DNA of 64,000 nt from positions 1 to 64,000 of the forward strand of contig NZ_JAJNBZ010000007.1 of NCBI RefSeq assembly GCF_021369635.1, written 5' to 3'. This document shows positions 8,907-17,515 of the stretch, in pieces. Both the position numbers and the translations under genes were made by a program. The DNA comes from Paenibacillus profundus. GTDB lineage: Bacteria; Bacillota; Bacilli; Paenibacillales; Paenibacillaceae. How positions within the stretch are numbered: position 1 is the first letter of the stretch; each line of letters starts with the position of its first letter. The notes below the pieces were generated by a model. That model was not told the DNA's origin. It saw only the letters and a list, made by a program, of their open reading frames with translations, and made no database searches.

Positions 8907-10004
8907 TGATGATTGCGTAATCGTCATCCCGGCTTCAGGAACGAATTCAATCCGATATTCCCGTTCCTTGTCTGCAATGGTTACAGCCGAGAACCCGGGT
9001 TGCTCCTGCTCTTGCTGGATCAGTCGAATCCCGCCTCTGTCAAGCTGCCACTCATATGCGGCTTCACCGATCGGAACAGGCGCCGATAAATGATACACCT
9101 GCCGGTATTGCTGCGCCGTAGCAGACAGATTAGCGGCGCTTACTTCGATTCCGCTCAACCGGAACGGACTGTCCCATGCCCTGGATTGTTCATATTCGAT
9201 CAGCCAAGGCATATCATATCCGAGAAACGCCGTACCGAACTGGATGTGCAATCCATCCGATAAGGGCGCCTGCTGCATAAATGGCCCGATATACGGGACG
9301 CCCCGTTCCTTCGCGTCATCGATAAAGCTGGCCAGTCCGCCGCTCACTTCTAGTGCTACACCGAATATTCCTTCCTGCCTCTCCGCAAATTCGGCGAAGC
9401 CTGTGCCAAGTTCGGTATTTCGCAGCTTGTCTGAATCCTCCTCCGCAATGACCTCCAGGAATCCTTTTCCTAAGTATGCGACTTGCCCTCTCGCACCAGG
9501 AATAGCTTCGACAGGAGCGGAGAACCGGACTCCTATCTCTTTCGTCAATTTGTGTACGGTTGCATCCAAATCGCGGACTGCGAACGTAACATGATCCAGC
9601 ATCAACATTTGTTTGCTCCCTCTCTTTCCAATCGGTTCGTACTGCCGCATCTCTTCCCAATGTGCGATGATATGGCTGATATCCCGTTCCGCCGTCTCCA
9701 GCAGCTGTTTCTGGCGGCGTATTTCAAGCAGCTTGCTTTCATAGAAGGCAATGGCATCCTCTGCACATGACGGATTCCCGTTTCCGGGAAAACCGGCACA
9801 ATTATGAAATAGATGGGCTAATTCTTCCGTACGGACACCCAATTGCAAATAAAATTGAATTTTTCTCACTCGTTCGACGTCTTCCACTTCATATTCCCTA
9901 TAGCCACTCTCCGTACGCGCGGGAGAGAGCAGCTCTTTTTCTTCGTAATAACGCAAGGAGCGAATACTGACTCCAGTTAGACGTGACAGGTCGCTGATGC
10001 GCAT
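8901..10004 (-). CDS. MerR-family regulator fused to a glyoxalase-like domain
   Basis: A 367-aa protein. Residues 1-75 are a MerR winged helix ([34 protein letters not shown]), followed by a dimerisation coiled coil to about residue 125. From [16 protein letters not shown] onward (about 134-330) it carries a glyoxalase/VOC-like domain with [21 protein letters not shown]. The C-terminal module is unusual for MerR proteins and could bind a small molecule or keep enzymatic activity; this is inference. ATG 10004 has AAAGGGG upstream on the minus strand. A MerR-type promoter with 19-base spacing lies in front of it, suggesting autoregulation. No other gene is co-transcribed. Confidence 0.88.
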   Translation of the reverse strand: MRISDLSRLTGVSIRSLRYYEEKELLSPARTESGYREYEVEDVERVRKIQFYLQLGVRTEELAHLFHNCAGFPGNGNPSCAEDAIAFYESKLLEIRRQKQLLETAERDISHIIAHWEEMRQYEPIGKRGSKQMLMLDHVTFAVRDLDATVHKLTKEIGVRFSAPVEAIPGARGQVAYLGKGFLEVIAEEDSDKLRNTELGTGFAEFAERQEGIFGVALEVSGGLASFIDDAKERGVPYIGPFMQQAPLSDGLHIQFGTAFLGYDMPWLIEYEQSRAWDSPFRLSGIEVSAANLSATAQQYRQVYHLSAPVPIGEAAYEWQLDRGGIRLIQQEQEQPGFSAVTIADKEREYRIEFVPEAGMTITQSSL

Positions 10005-10038
10005 CTGTTATAACCCCTTTCACGGGCCCGGTAATGTC

Positions 10039-10069
10039 ATGTTAAAGTATAACATCATGTGAGAGTCAA
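10039..10069 (-). promoter_or_regulatory. MerR-type promoter and operator
   Basis: On the minus strand TTGACT (10064-10069) and TAACAT (10039-10044) are separated by 19 bases, the long spacer typical of MerR-controlled promoters. The dyad ATGTTA-N5-TAACAT occupies 10039-10055, overlapping the -10. It lies 35 bases before the MerR gene start. Confidence 0.7.
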
Positions 10070-10110
10070 GCACGAGTCGGACGATTCCTCATGGTCAGAC
10101 AGAAATAGAG

Positions 10111-10124
10111 TTAAAGCGTTTACA
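10111..10124 (+). promoter_or_regulatory. Catabolite-responsive element (cre) candidate
   Basis: TTAAAGCGTTTACA fits the 14-base cre consensus TGWAANCGNTNWCA with one mismatch (second base). It lies about 90 bases before the chitinase start ribosome site, a position suited to CcpA repression of a carbohydrate-degrading enzyme. Confidence 0.6.
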
Positions 10125-10216
10125 TAATTAGTAGTTTATGCCTATAGTCAAAATAGGGCTTGTTCCCTTACATTAGTGGAGTAGTCATCTATTCCCATTT
10201 TAAGGAGGCATGAATG

Positions 10217-11920
10217 ATGTTGAGTCGCAGTTATCCGTATTCTGGAAAGTTTTTGCGGCGTATGAGCGCGCTCTTGTTAGGAACCTCGCTGCTTGTTGCG
10301 CCGCTCGGAGCGGCGGTCGGAGCTGAAGAGGCACCTCTGGCGCAAGGAAGCGAGGTAAGCGCGGACCAATTAGGCGCCGCCGCTTCGGCTGCTGAGACAT
10401 GGTCTGCAGAGAAGGCCTACACGGCCGGTACGATTGTGACTTACAATGGCAAGCAATACCGCGCGAAATGGTGGACACAGAACGACGTTCCGGATAAGCC
10501 GGGAGCTGATCCGTGGGAAACGCCGTGGGAGCTTATCGGCGATGATCCAGGCATTCCCGGCGGAGGAGAAACGGATACAGAAGCGCCAACGGCTCCATCT
10601 GGCCTCCAAGCATTGTCCAAAAGTTCAAACGCTATAACATTGAGTTGGGAAGCCGCGACAGATAATATTGGCATCGCAAAGTATGACGTATATCGGAACG
10701 GAACCCTCCTCGTTTCGGTCACGGCTTTGTCTTATACGGACAGCGGATTGCAAGCGGATACATCATACACATACACCGTAAAGGCATACGATGCAGCCGG
10801 CAACGGTACGGCTAGCGCGGAGCTGATAGTACGAACCGATGTTGCCGGAACCGATCTGGGGGTCGGCCAGAGTCGAATTCTGACGGACGCGCAAATTGCA
10901 TCGTTATGGCAAGGCATCGATCCGCAGTATGCTCCGGACACAGCGGCACAAGCCGTGCAAGCCGCGTTGTCGAAAGCGCAATTCGAAGAGCTGTTCCCAT
11001 TGCGTATCGGATCGCCGGAGTGGCATCAGGTTGCGAACGGTAAAGACTACTACCGTGCGGATCAAACCGATTATTACTCCTATGACAATTTAATAGCAGC
11101 TGTGCGCGATGTAGCAAATATCAAGTATAAAATTGAAACGCGGGAAGGTTCGGCGTGGCTGCAGCGGATTAGCCGTCTGGACAAAGCGCAGAAGAAGGAA
11201 ACGCTCCTGCTGGAAACGGCAGGCTTCAACGACGACTGGGCGGCCGCGAAGCCGATTCAGACCCGGATTGTCGACTTTGGCTCGTTCCTGAAGGAAGGAG
11301 CAGACAAGGACAAAAAGCGCGAGCTTGCAGCTTTCTTGGCCAATATTGCTCATGAAACGGGCGGAGGCTGGGCGACCGCTCCGGGAGGAGAGCTGCGATG
11401 GGCCCTCTATTGGAATGAAGAAGTCAGCTATATCGGGGGCAATGGCGGCATTGGGTATGTAGACGGGGCGAACAAGGACTTTCCTCCGGTGTCCGGCAAA
11501 TCATATCACGGACGCGGGCCGATTCAATTAAGCTGGAATTATAATTATGGATTATTCAGTTCGATTATTTACGGGGATAAGCAAGTGCTGCTCAACGATC
11601 CGGAACGCATCACGGCAGATGGGAAGCTCGGCTTCATGACGGCGATCTTGTTCTGGATGACGCCGCAGGCGCCGAAGCCATCCTGTCACGATGTGATGGT
11701 AGGCAACTGGGTGCCTTCGGCTGAGGAGATCGCCAAAGGCTTGAACCCGCCGGGCTTCGGGGTGACGATTATGGTCATCAACGGGGGACAGGAAGGCAAC
11801 CTCGGCGAGAGCGACGTTCGCATCGCTCGCAGAGCGGGCCACTATCGTGACATTACGGCGAAGGAGGGCGTGGACATAACGGGCGAGAAGCTCGACACGC
11901 TTGGCATGCGGCCGTTCTAG
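10217..11920 (+). CDS. Secreted GH19 chitinase with chitin-binding and FnIII domains
   Basis: A 567-aa exported enzyme that hydrolyses chitin. The order is: signal peptide about 1-36 (basic start, LLLGTSLLVAPLGAAVG), chitin-binding domain of the CBM5/12 type about 55-100 (AYTAGTIVTYNGKQYRAKWW), fibronectin type III domain about 115-210, then a GH19 catalytic domain from about residue 215. The general acid is probably Glu380 in IAHETGGGW, and the substrate-site segment SYHGRGPIQLSWNYNYG follows. AAGGAGG (10202-10208) favours ATG 10217; the adjacent ATG 10214 is closer than usual. A cre-like site lies upstream and a strong terminator follows. GH19 is less common than GH18 in Bacillales. Confidence 0.93.
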   Translation: MLSRSYPYSGKFLRRMSALLLGTSLLVAPLGAAVGAEEAPLAQGSEVSADQLGAAASAAETWSAEKAYTAGTIVTYNGKQYRAKWWTQNDVPDKPGADPWETPWELIGDDPGIPGGGETDTEAPTAPSGLQALSKSSNAITLSWEAATDNIGIAKYDVYRNGTLLVSVTALSYTDSGLQADTSYTYTVKAYDAAGNGTASAELIVRTDVAGTDLGVGQSRILTDAQIASLWQGIDPQYAPDTAAQAVQAALSKAQFEELFPLRIGSPEWHQVANGKDYYRADQTDYYSYDNLIAAVRDVANIKYKIETREGSAWLQRISRLDKAQKKETLLLETAGFNDDWAAAKPIQTRIVDFGSFLKEGADKDKKRELAAFLANIAHETGGGWATAPGGELRWALYWNEEVSYIGGNGGIGYVDGANKDFPPVSGKSYHGRGPIQLSWNYNYGLFSSIIYGDKQVLLNDPERITADGKLGFMTAILFWMTPQAPKPSCHDVMVGNWVPSAEEIAKGLNPPGFGVTIMVINGGQEGNLGESDVRIARRAGHYRDITAKEGVDITGEKLDTLGMRPF

Positions 11921-11930
11921 CAGGTGAAAT

Positions 11931-11972
11931 GCCTCTTCGACCGGAATCATTTCCGGTTGGAGAGGCTTTTTT
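11931..11972 (+). terminator. Terminator after the chitinase
   Basis: GCCTCT..ACCGGAA pairs with TTCCGGT..AGAGGC in a long hairpin, followed by six T. Confidence 0.92.
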
Positions 11973-12041
11973 AAGTGAGATGATACTCATATCATGGTAA
12001 AGTAAGAACATATTTAAACTTTGAACAGGAGGTCATCCACT

Positions 12042-14048
12042 ATGATTAAAAGACGAATTACAGCAGAGGATTTGTATCGATTTACTTGGATCAGCGATCC
12101 AGCTGTCCGTCCTGCCAGCGGTACCATTGCATATGTTTCCAAGACTGTAAAAGAAGACAAAAGCGGGTACCGCTCACGCATCTTGCTGACGGATTGGAAT
12201 GGTAGTGCAACCCGGGAGTTTACGCGCGGCGAACAGGATGTGGCGCCTGCTTGGTCACCGGACGGCTCCAAGCTGGCTTTCCTCCGCAAGGACGGACAAA
12301 AGAACCAAGTATGGTTCATTGATGCGGAGGGTGGAGAGGCGTACGCCGTCACGAAGGCTGAAGAGGGAGTCAGCGCCTTTGCTTGGTCGCCAGACGGACA
12401 ATCCCTTCTGTATTCGTCAAAAGCGGATCCGGACAAGCAGGCGAAAGGCGATGATGCAATAGCCGAACAGGATGACTCGCCGAAGCCAGGAAAACAAGCG
12501 ATTGTCGTGGATCGGACGAAGTCCAAAGCCGACGGTTCCGGCTTGTGGGATAGTAAGAGAGTGCATCTGTTCGTGCACGATATTGAAAGCGCACAAGACA
12601 CAGCGATAACGTCCGGTGGTTTTGACGTTATCGATTTTACCTGGTCGCCGAATGGCGATGAGATCGTTTTTGCAGCCAAAATTCCGACAGATGCCTCAGT
12701 TGATGCAGACTTGGTATTAACGAACGATCTGTTCATCGTAGGACGCAGCGGGGGAGAGTTCCGCAGGCTGACGAAGACCGCGATGTCCGTCAGCAAGCCG
12801 GTGTTCTCACCGGACGGCAGCAGCATCGCCTTTTTCGGCGACGAACGCTCGCATGGAAATGCAACGACGACACAAATTTATACCGCTGCGTATCCTGACG
12901 GTGAAATCAAGTGCTTAACTGGCAGGTTGGACCTGCACATGGGTAATGCAGCCGTCACAGATATGAAGATGGGGGCGTCCTCTGGACCGGTCTTCAGCCG
13001 GGACGGGCAATCCATCTATGCGCTCGTGACGACGGAAGGCAATGTCCATGTCGGCCGTTTCGGCGTGGATGGCAGTCATGTGATGCTGACTTCGGGCCCG
13101 CGGGAAATCATCCAAATCGCGCAGTCCGGAACCGACAACGAACTCGTTCTGGTTGCGGCGGATACGCAGCAGCCGGGAGAGCTGTACCGCTTGCATACAG
13201 AGAGCAAGAATGAAGTGCAATTAACGCGGAGCAATGCGGGCCTCTTAGAGGAGCTGCAGTTGAGCAATCCCGAATCGTTCTGGTTCGAAGCGTCAGATGG
13301 CGGGAAGGTGCAGGGCTGGATTTTGCCTCCCGTCGGCTTGGAGACAGGGAAGAAGGCGGCCACCATCCTCGAAATACACGGCGGTCCGCACGCCATGTAT
13401 GTGAACTCCTTCATGCACGAGTTCCAACTGCTTGCCGCTCAAGGCTATGCAGTCATCTACTGCAATCCGCGCGGCGGCCATGGCTATGGCCAAGAGTTCG
13501 TCAATGCGTGCCGCGGTGATTACGGCGGACGCGATTATTTGGACGTAATGGAATTGGTTGATTATGCCGTATCCCATTACAGCTATGTGGATGAACAGCG
13601 GCTTGGCGTAACGGGAGGAAGCTACGGCGGATTCATGACCAACTGGATCGTGGGTCATACGAGTCGTTTCAAGGCAGCCGTAACGCAGCGTTCCATCTGC
13701 AACTGGCTATCATTCTACGGCGTGAGCGACATCGGGTATTTCTTCACCGAAGACCAGATCGGCGGCCAGCCGTGGGAGGAGCCGGAGAAGCTATGGAAGC
13801 ATTCCCCACTTGCTTATGTGAATCAAGTGGAGACGCCGCTGTTAATCTTGCACGGAGAAGAGGACTTGCGCTGCCCAATCGAGCAAGCGGAGCAGCTGTA
13901 CGTCGCCTTAAAGCGTCTTGGCAAAAAGACGCAGCTCGTGCGGTTCCCGGGCGCGAATCATGATTTGTCACGCAGCGGTCATCCAGAGCTGCGGGTGGAA
14001 CGGTTAAACCGAATTGCCAGATGGATGAATGGAGTGTTCCAAGCGTAG
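12042..14048 (+). CDS. S9-family prolyl oligopeptidase / acylaminoacyl peptidase
   Basis: A 668-aa cytoplasmic serine peptidase. Residues about 10-390 form a beta-propeller with WSPDGSKLAFL- and WSPDGQSLLY-type repeats. The alpha/beta hydrolase part has ILEIHGGPH (oxyanion region), the nucleophile Ser527 in GGSYGGFM, Asp608 in GEEDLRCP and His640 in GANHDLS, giving a complete triad. CAGGAGGT upstream selects ATG 12042 over a TTG at 12021. No signal peptide is present. It stands alone, starting after the chitinase terminator. It probably removes acylated or short N-terminal residues from peptides; the exact specificity cannot be read from sequence. Confidence 0.93.
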   Translation: MIKRRITAEDLYRFTWISDPAVRPASGTIAYVSKTVKEDKSGYRSRILLTDWNGSATREFTRGEQDVAPAWSPDGSKLAFLRKDGQKNQVWFIDAEGGEAYAVTKAEEGVSAFAWSPDGQSLLYSSKADPDKQAKGDDAIAEQDDSPKPGKQAIVVDRTKSKADGSGLWDSKRVHLFVHDIESAQDTAITSGGFDVIDFTWSPNGDEIVFAAKIPTDASVDADLVLTNDLFIVGRSGGEFRRLTKTAMSVSKPVFSPDGSSIAFFGDERSHGNATTTQIYTAAYPDGEIKCLTGRLDLHMGNAAVTDMKMGASSGPVFSRDGQSIYALVTTEGNVHVGRFGVDGSHVMLTSGPREIIQIAQSGTDNELVLVAADTQQPGELYRLHTESKNEVQLTRSNAGLLEELQLSNPESFWFEASDGGKVQGWILPPVGLETGKKAATILEIHGGPHAMYVNSFMHEFQLLAAQGYAVIYCNPRGGHGYGQEFVNACRGDYGGRDYLDVMELVDYAVSHYSYVDEQRLGVTGGSYGGFMTNWIVGHTSRFKAAVTQRSICNWLSFYGVSDIGYFFTEDQIGGQPWEEPEKLWKHSPLAYVNQVETPLLILHGEEDLRCPIEQAEQLYVALKRLGKKTQLVRFPGANHDLSRSGHPELRVERLNRIARWMNGVFQA

Positions 14049-14221
14049 CGGCCTCATTCTAATTAAAAGTTAACAACGAAACAAATGGAGGTGGAGGATA
14101 TCTGCATCCGCTAGAGCGAGCTGGCGCTGCCTTTGAATCCGGTCATCAGCTCACACTGTCATTCAGGTTGTTTGGACTTTGGATTCAATAGTGCCTGAAG
14201 CGGATATCCCTGCCACTACAA

Positions 14222-14464
14222 GTGGAATACGGAGGGATTCGCAATCGTTCTAAGAGCGGTGCGGATTCCGCAGCATGGGGCAAGGATACCGGAGAAGCGT
14301 CATATGGGCTACAGGGCGAAAAAACGCTATGCAGCTTGCTTGAGCAGAACTCACCCGCACTCATATGCTGCGGGCATACTCACTGGTCGACGCCATGGGT
14401 ACAGTGGAACGGTGCTTCCAATGCAGTCGGGAAAATAATTATATTAACGAGAGCAGAGGAATAA
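14222..14464 (+). pseudogene. Metallophosphoesterase C-terminal remnant
   Basis: An 80-codon open stretch contains LICCGHTHWSTPW, which matches the GHTH metal-binding motif near the end of calcineurin-like phosphoesterases. The N-terminal metal ligands (DxH, GDxxD, GNHE) are absent, and no plausible start or ribosome site is seen. Bases 14049-14221 hold nothing recognisable apart from an AGGAGG-like word near 14090. It is probably the tail of a deleted gene. The call rests on a single motif. Confidence 0.5.
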
Positions 14465-14508
14465 ATACGACACCAGTTCGGAGTGCGGTATGAAATGGAG
14501 TGTTGCAA

Positions 14509-14946
14509 ATGTTAGGCAAAGAGGAAATCGAGCATCGACTAGAACAGCTCTTGACCGTTAGCGACGACGAAGAGCAGCTTGCGAAGCAGGCAGCTGGTTT
14601 GGAAGCGAACACCGGATTTCCGGATCTGCTGTGGTTCATCGAGCAGACCGTCATACACGGTGATCAGAGCGTGAGATATGCAACTGAACGCATCTCGCTC
14701 TATAATCCGCATGAGCCCAAGCTGAATCGGGAGCAATTGATTGAATTGACAGCACAGATTTTGGCATGTGAAGGCACGGAGGCGGAAATCGACCATAAAG
14801 TGAACCAGCTAGCAGACAATGTTCCCCATCCGGAGGTAACGGATCTGATTTTTTGGTCGGACGAGGGCTACTCCGCAGAACAAATCGTGGACATGGCATT
14901 AGCCTACAGGCCGATTATTGCACCCTCGGTCCCTGATCAGGTCTGA
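14509..14946 (+). CDS. Tandem colicin/pyocin-type (Im-like) immunity protein
   Basis: A 145-aa acidic protein made of two related halves. The second half (about 78-140) reads REQLIELTAQILACEGTEAE, then PHPEVTDLIFWSDEG, then AEQIVDMALAYRP. This matches the four-helix plan of Im2/Im7/Im9 immunity proteins, with DLIFW at the place of the conserved helix III DLIYY. The first half (about 4-66) keeps the same register (LLTVSDDEEQL, FPDLLWFIEQ) but has diverged. Im proteins bind and block colicin-type DNases and rRNases. No nuclease gene adjoins it, so it is an orphan. ATG 14509 has TGGAG 9 bases upstream; a GTG at 14500 is an alternative. Confidence 0.75.
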   Translation: MLGKEEIEHRLEQLLTVSDDEEQLAKQAAGLEANTGFPDLLWFIEQTVIHGDQSVRYATERISLYNPHEPKLNREQLIELTAQILACEGTEAEIDHKVNQLADNVPHPEVTDLIFWSDEGYSAEQIVDMALAYRPIIAPSVPDQV

Positions 14947-15152
14947 AACAGTAAGGAGTCGAGGTTTTCAATTGCACGAGTCGTTTTCGCGCGCATTCCA
15001 AAATTCCTAAGCTAACGTGCAGTTTAGAACAATGAAATAAGTGTATAATCAAAATTTTTTATCATGAGGACCCCGCTGATCGTTGCACTTATATATATTT
15101 GCCTTAATAGGATGTTGTGAAAGTCACATAATCATATGGAGGCACACAACGG

Positions 15153-15494
15153 ATGAACAAGAAAACAACATCTTCTAAACAGACACAGAGGCACGTGCAT
15201 GAATTTGAAGGCAGTACTAAACTGGCTGAAGAAGGCGCAGATCGACATAACCATCGCTTTGCAGGTGTTACAGGGCAAGCGATTCGGTCAGGAAAAAGTC
15301 ATGTCCATGAAATTGATCTCACGAAAACTGATTTCTTGAACCATTTTCATAATCTGAAAAAGATTAGAACAGGACCGGCTATTCCAGTCGGAAATGGAAA
15401 ACACGTACATTTTGTTACAGGCCAAACTACATTGAATGATGGTCATGTACACCAATTTAATTTCGCAACATTGATTCAATCACCTCTTATTTAA
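15153..15494 (+). CDS. YmaF-family histidine-rich protein
   Basis: A 113-aa protein with spaced His motifs: RHVHEFEGST, DRHNHRFAGVTG, KSHVHEIDL, NHFHNL, KHVHFVTG and GHVHQFNF. This pattern is the signature of the YmaF family of Bacillales; its function is unknown, though metal binding is plausible from the histidines. GGAGGC precedes ATG 15153 by about 11 bases. It stands alone, with about 200 bases of non-coding sequence upstream. Confidence 0.85.
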   Translation: MNKKTTSSKQTQRHVHEFEGSTKLAEEGADRHNHRFAGVTGQAIRSGKSHVHEIDLTKTDFLNHFHNLKKIRTGPAIPVGNGKHVHFVTGQTTLNDGHVHQFNFATLIQSPLI

Positions 15495-16002
15495 TGAACA
15501 TACGAACTGTATTCAATGCTGAGCGAGTGAGTTGTTTGCGGGTTAGCAAGGTGTTAATTAAAGAAAGCAGATCCCGAATATGAAATCAATAATCGTTATA
15601 ATTGTTATTATTCATTAGCGGATGCGACAAGGATATGTTATACGAAAGCCGGCTTTCCTTAGCTTACAGGAATCCGGCTTTTAGCATTCAATATTATGCT
15701 TAACGTACAGAGTTTTCCCGAAATGGTACGGTGACCCCAATAAGAAGCACTCATCTGCATGAGCATGTTCCCGTACGCGCTAACGGACGATGACATCGAA
15801 TTAATGGCCTCTTACCCGGAAATGATGGAACCTGCTCAGCCTTGACGTGTTGAACCGCAATTTTATTCTCTCCAAAGATGAATTTTCCAGTTGCAACCAT
15901 AAAGGGTAAGGGTATAACTCTAGTGAACCTTTTTATGGTAGTCTATAGTAAAGGATCAATCAACTTTGACGATGCAATGACAGATATTTGGGGGAATAAC
16001 TT
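15495..16002. other. Intergenic stretch before the aldehyde dehydrogenase
   Basis: It holds a hairpin terminator at 15645-15682. A short open frame from 15759 encodes 28 codons with no homology I can name. The aldehyde dehydrogenase ribosome site GGGGGAA lies near 15990. No other gene is seen. Confidence 0.5.
15645..15682 (+). terminator. Hairpin terminator downstream of ymaF
   Basis: AAAGCCGG-CTTTCC pairs with GGAA-TCCGGCTTTT, ending in a short T run of four. Confidence 0.65.
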
Positions 16003-17427
16003 ATGTTGAAATATGGCATGTATATAAACGGTCAATGGGCAGATGCGGATAAGACAATAGAGGTCATCAATCCAGCGACGAGGGAAGTTGTCGGAACGGT
16101 CCCGTTCGGGGGCGGCGAGCAGGCGAAGCTGGCGGCTGACGCGGCCTATGAAGCTTTTCGGACCTGGTCCAAGACGACAGCAGAAGAACGGAGCAAGTTA
16201 TTGAAAAAGTGGCACCAGCTCATTGAAGCGCATACGGACGAATTGGCGCGCATCATGACGATGGAGCAGGGAAAGCCGCTGCAGGAAGCGATTGGAGAGA
16301 TTCGGTACGCCAATCAATATATCGAGTGGTATGCGGAGGAAGCGAAACGCATTTATGGCGAGACGATTCCCGCCTCATCTCCGCATAAGCGGATTGTCGT
16401 ACTGAAGCAGCCGGTCGGCGTTGTCGCGGCGATTACGCCATGGAACTTCCCGGCGGCGATGATTACCCGTAAAGCAGCGCCTGCCCTTGCGGCCGGATGC
16501 ACCGTTGTCATCAAGCCATCGGAGGAGACGCCGTTCACGGCTCTCAAGCTCGCCGAATTGGCTGATGAAGCCGGCATTCCGCGCGGCGTCTTGAATGTGG
16601 TCACGGGGGAGCCTGCAGCTATCGCAGCCGAGTGGCAGCGAGATGCGCGCGTTCGCAAGCTGTCGTTCACCGGCTCTACGCATGTAGGCAAGCAATTGAT
16701 GCGGGGCGCGGCGGATACGGTGAAGAAGATTTCGCTTGAGCTGGGCGGTCATGCTCCGTTTATCGTTACGGAGCACGCGGATCTCGATATGGCGGTGGAG
16801 GGAGCGATTGCATCCAAATTCCGTAATGCGGGCCAAACGTGCGTATGCACGAACCGGATTTATGTTGCCGCTCCTGTTGCCGATGAATTTACCCGCAAGC
16901 TTGCCGATAGAGCGGCTCGCTTACTGGTCGGGGACGGCATGCTGGGAACGACGGATATCGGCCCGCTCATCAATGGCCGCGCGGTGGACAAAGTAATCGC
17001 TCATATCGAGGATGCGGTTGCCAAAGGTGGACGTATTGTCACAGGCGGTCAGCCGGATGTGAACGATCGCGGGTTCTTCATCGAGCCAACGGTCATAGCG
17101 GATGCAACGGATGAAATGCTGTGCATGCAGGAGGAGACATTCGGCCCGCTTGCTCCGGTAGCGGTGTTCCAATCGGTGGAGGAAGCAGTACAGCGTGCGA
17201 ACGAATCGCCGTACGGTCTCGCGGCATATGTGTACACCGAGAACATTCGGGAGGCGGTAACGATTGCGGAAAGCTTGGAATACGGCATCATCGGCGTGAA
17301 TGATGGAGCTCCGTCGGCCGCCCAGGCTCCGTTCGGAGGCTTGAAGGAGAGTGGTTTGGGCAGGGAAGGCAGCCACTTCGGGATCGATGAATATTTAGAA
17401 ATTAAATATATTTCTTTAGGGATATAA
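16003..17427 (+). CDS. gabD: NAD(P)-dependent succinate-semialdehyde dehydrogenase-type enzyme
   Basis: A 474-aa aldehyde dehydrogenase. Its closest known type is GabD, which oxidises succinate semialdehyde to succinate in the GABA shunt. Cofactor-binding segments TPWNFPAAM, KPSEETPF and FTGSTHVGK, the general base region LELGGHAPF, the catalytic cysteine in GQTCVCTNR, and ETFGPLAPV are all in the expected order and spacing. The CVC pair at the active site is characteristic of GabD enzymes. The ribosome site GGGGGAA is about 7 bases before ATG 16003. No GABA transaminase or permease adjoins it, so other short aldehydes are possible substrates. Confidence 0.88.
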   Translation: MLKYGMYINGQWADADKTIEVINPATREVVGTVPFGGGEQAKLAADAAYEAFRTWSKTTAEERSKLLKKWHQLIEAHTDELARIMTMEQGKPLQEAIGEIRYANQYIEWYAEEAKRIYGETIPASSPHKRIVVLKQPVGVVAAITPWNFPAAMITRKAAPALAAGCTVVIKPSEETPFTALKLAELADEAGIPRGVLNVVTGEPAAIAAEWQRDARVRKLSFTGSTHVGKQLMRGAADTVKKISLELGGHAPFIVTEHADLDMAVEGAIASKFRNAGQTCVCTNRIYVAAPVADEFTRKLADRAARLLVGDGMLGTTDIGPLINGRAVDKVIAHIEDAVAKGGRIVTGGQPDVNDRGFFIEPTVIADATDEMLCMQEETFGPLAPVAVFQSVEEAVQRANESPYGLAAYVYTENIREAVTIAESLEYGIIGVNDGAPSAAQAPFGGLKESGLGREGSHFGIDEYLEIKYISLGI

Positions 17428-17462
17428 CATCTGGTTCATGATTGAGCGTGAACATCAAAAAA

Positions 17463-17503
17463 ACGGGAATGATCGCCTTATCATGCGACCGATCCCGTTT
17501 TTG
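17463..17503. terminator. Bidirectional terminator between gabD and the aldo/keto reductase
   Basis: ACGGGA pairs with TCCCGT, with A run before and T run after, serving two convergent genes. Confidence 0.85.
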
Positions 17504-17515
17504 TAATATAAAGGG

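Noticed and set aside
15759..15845. Short frame with MSMFPYALTDDDIELM
   Set aside because: Only 28 codons, no ribosome site and no neighbouring evidence; a phosphotriesterase-like resemblance in another frame was too weak.
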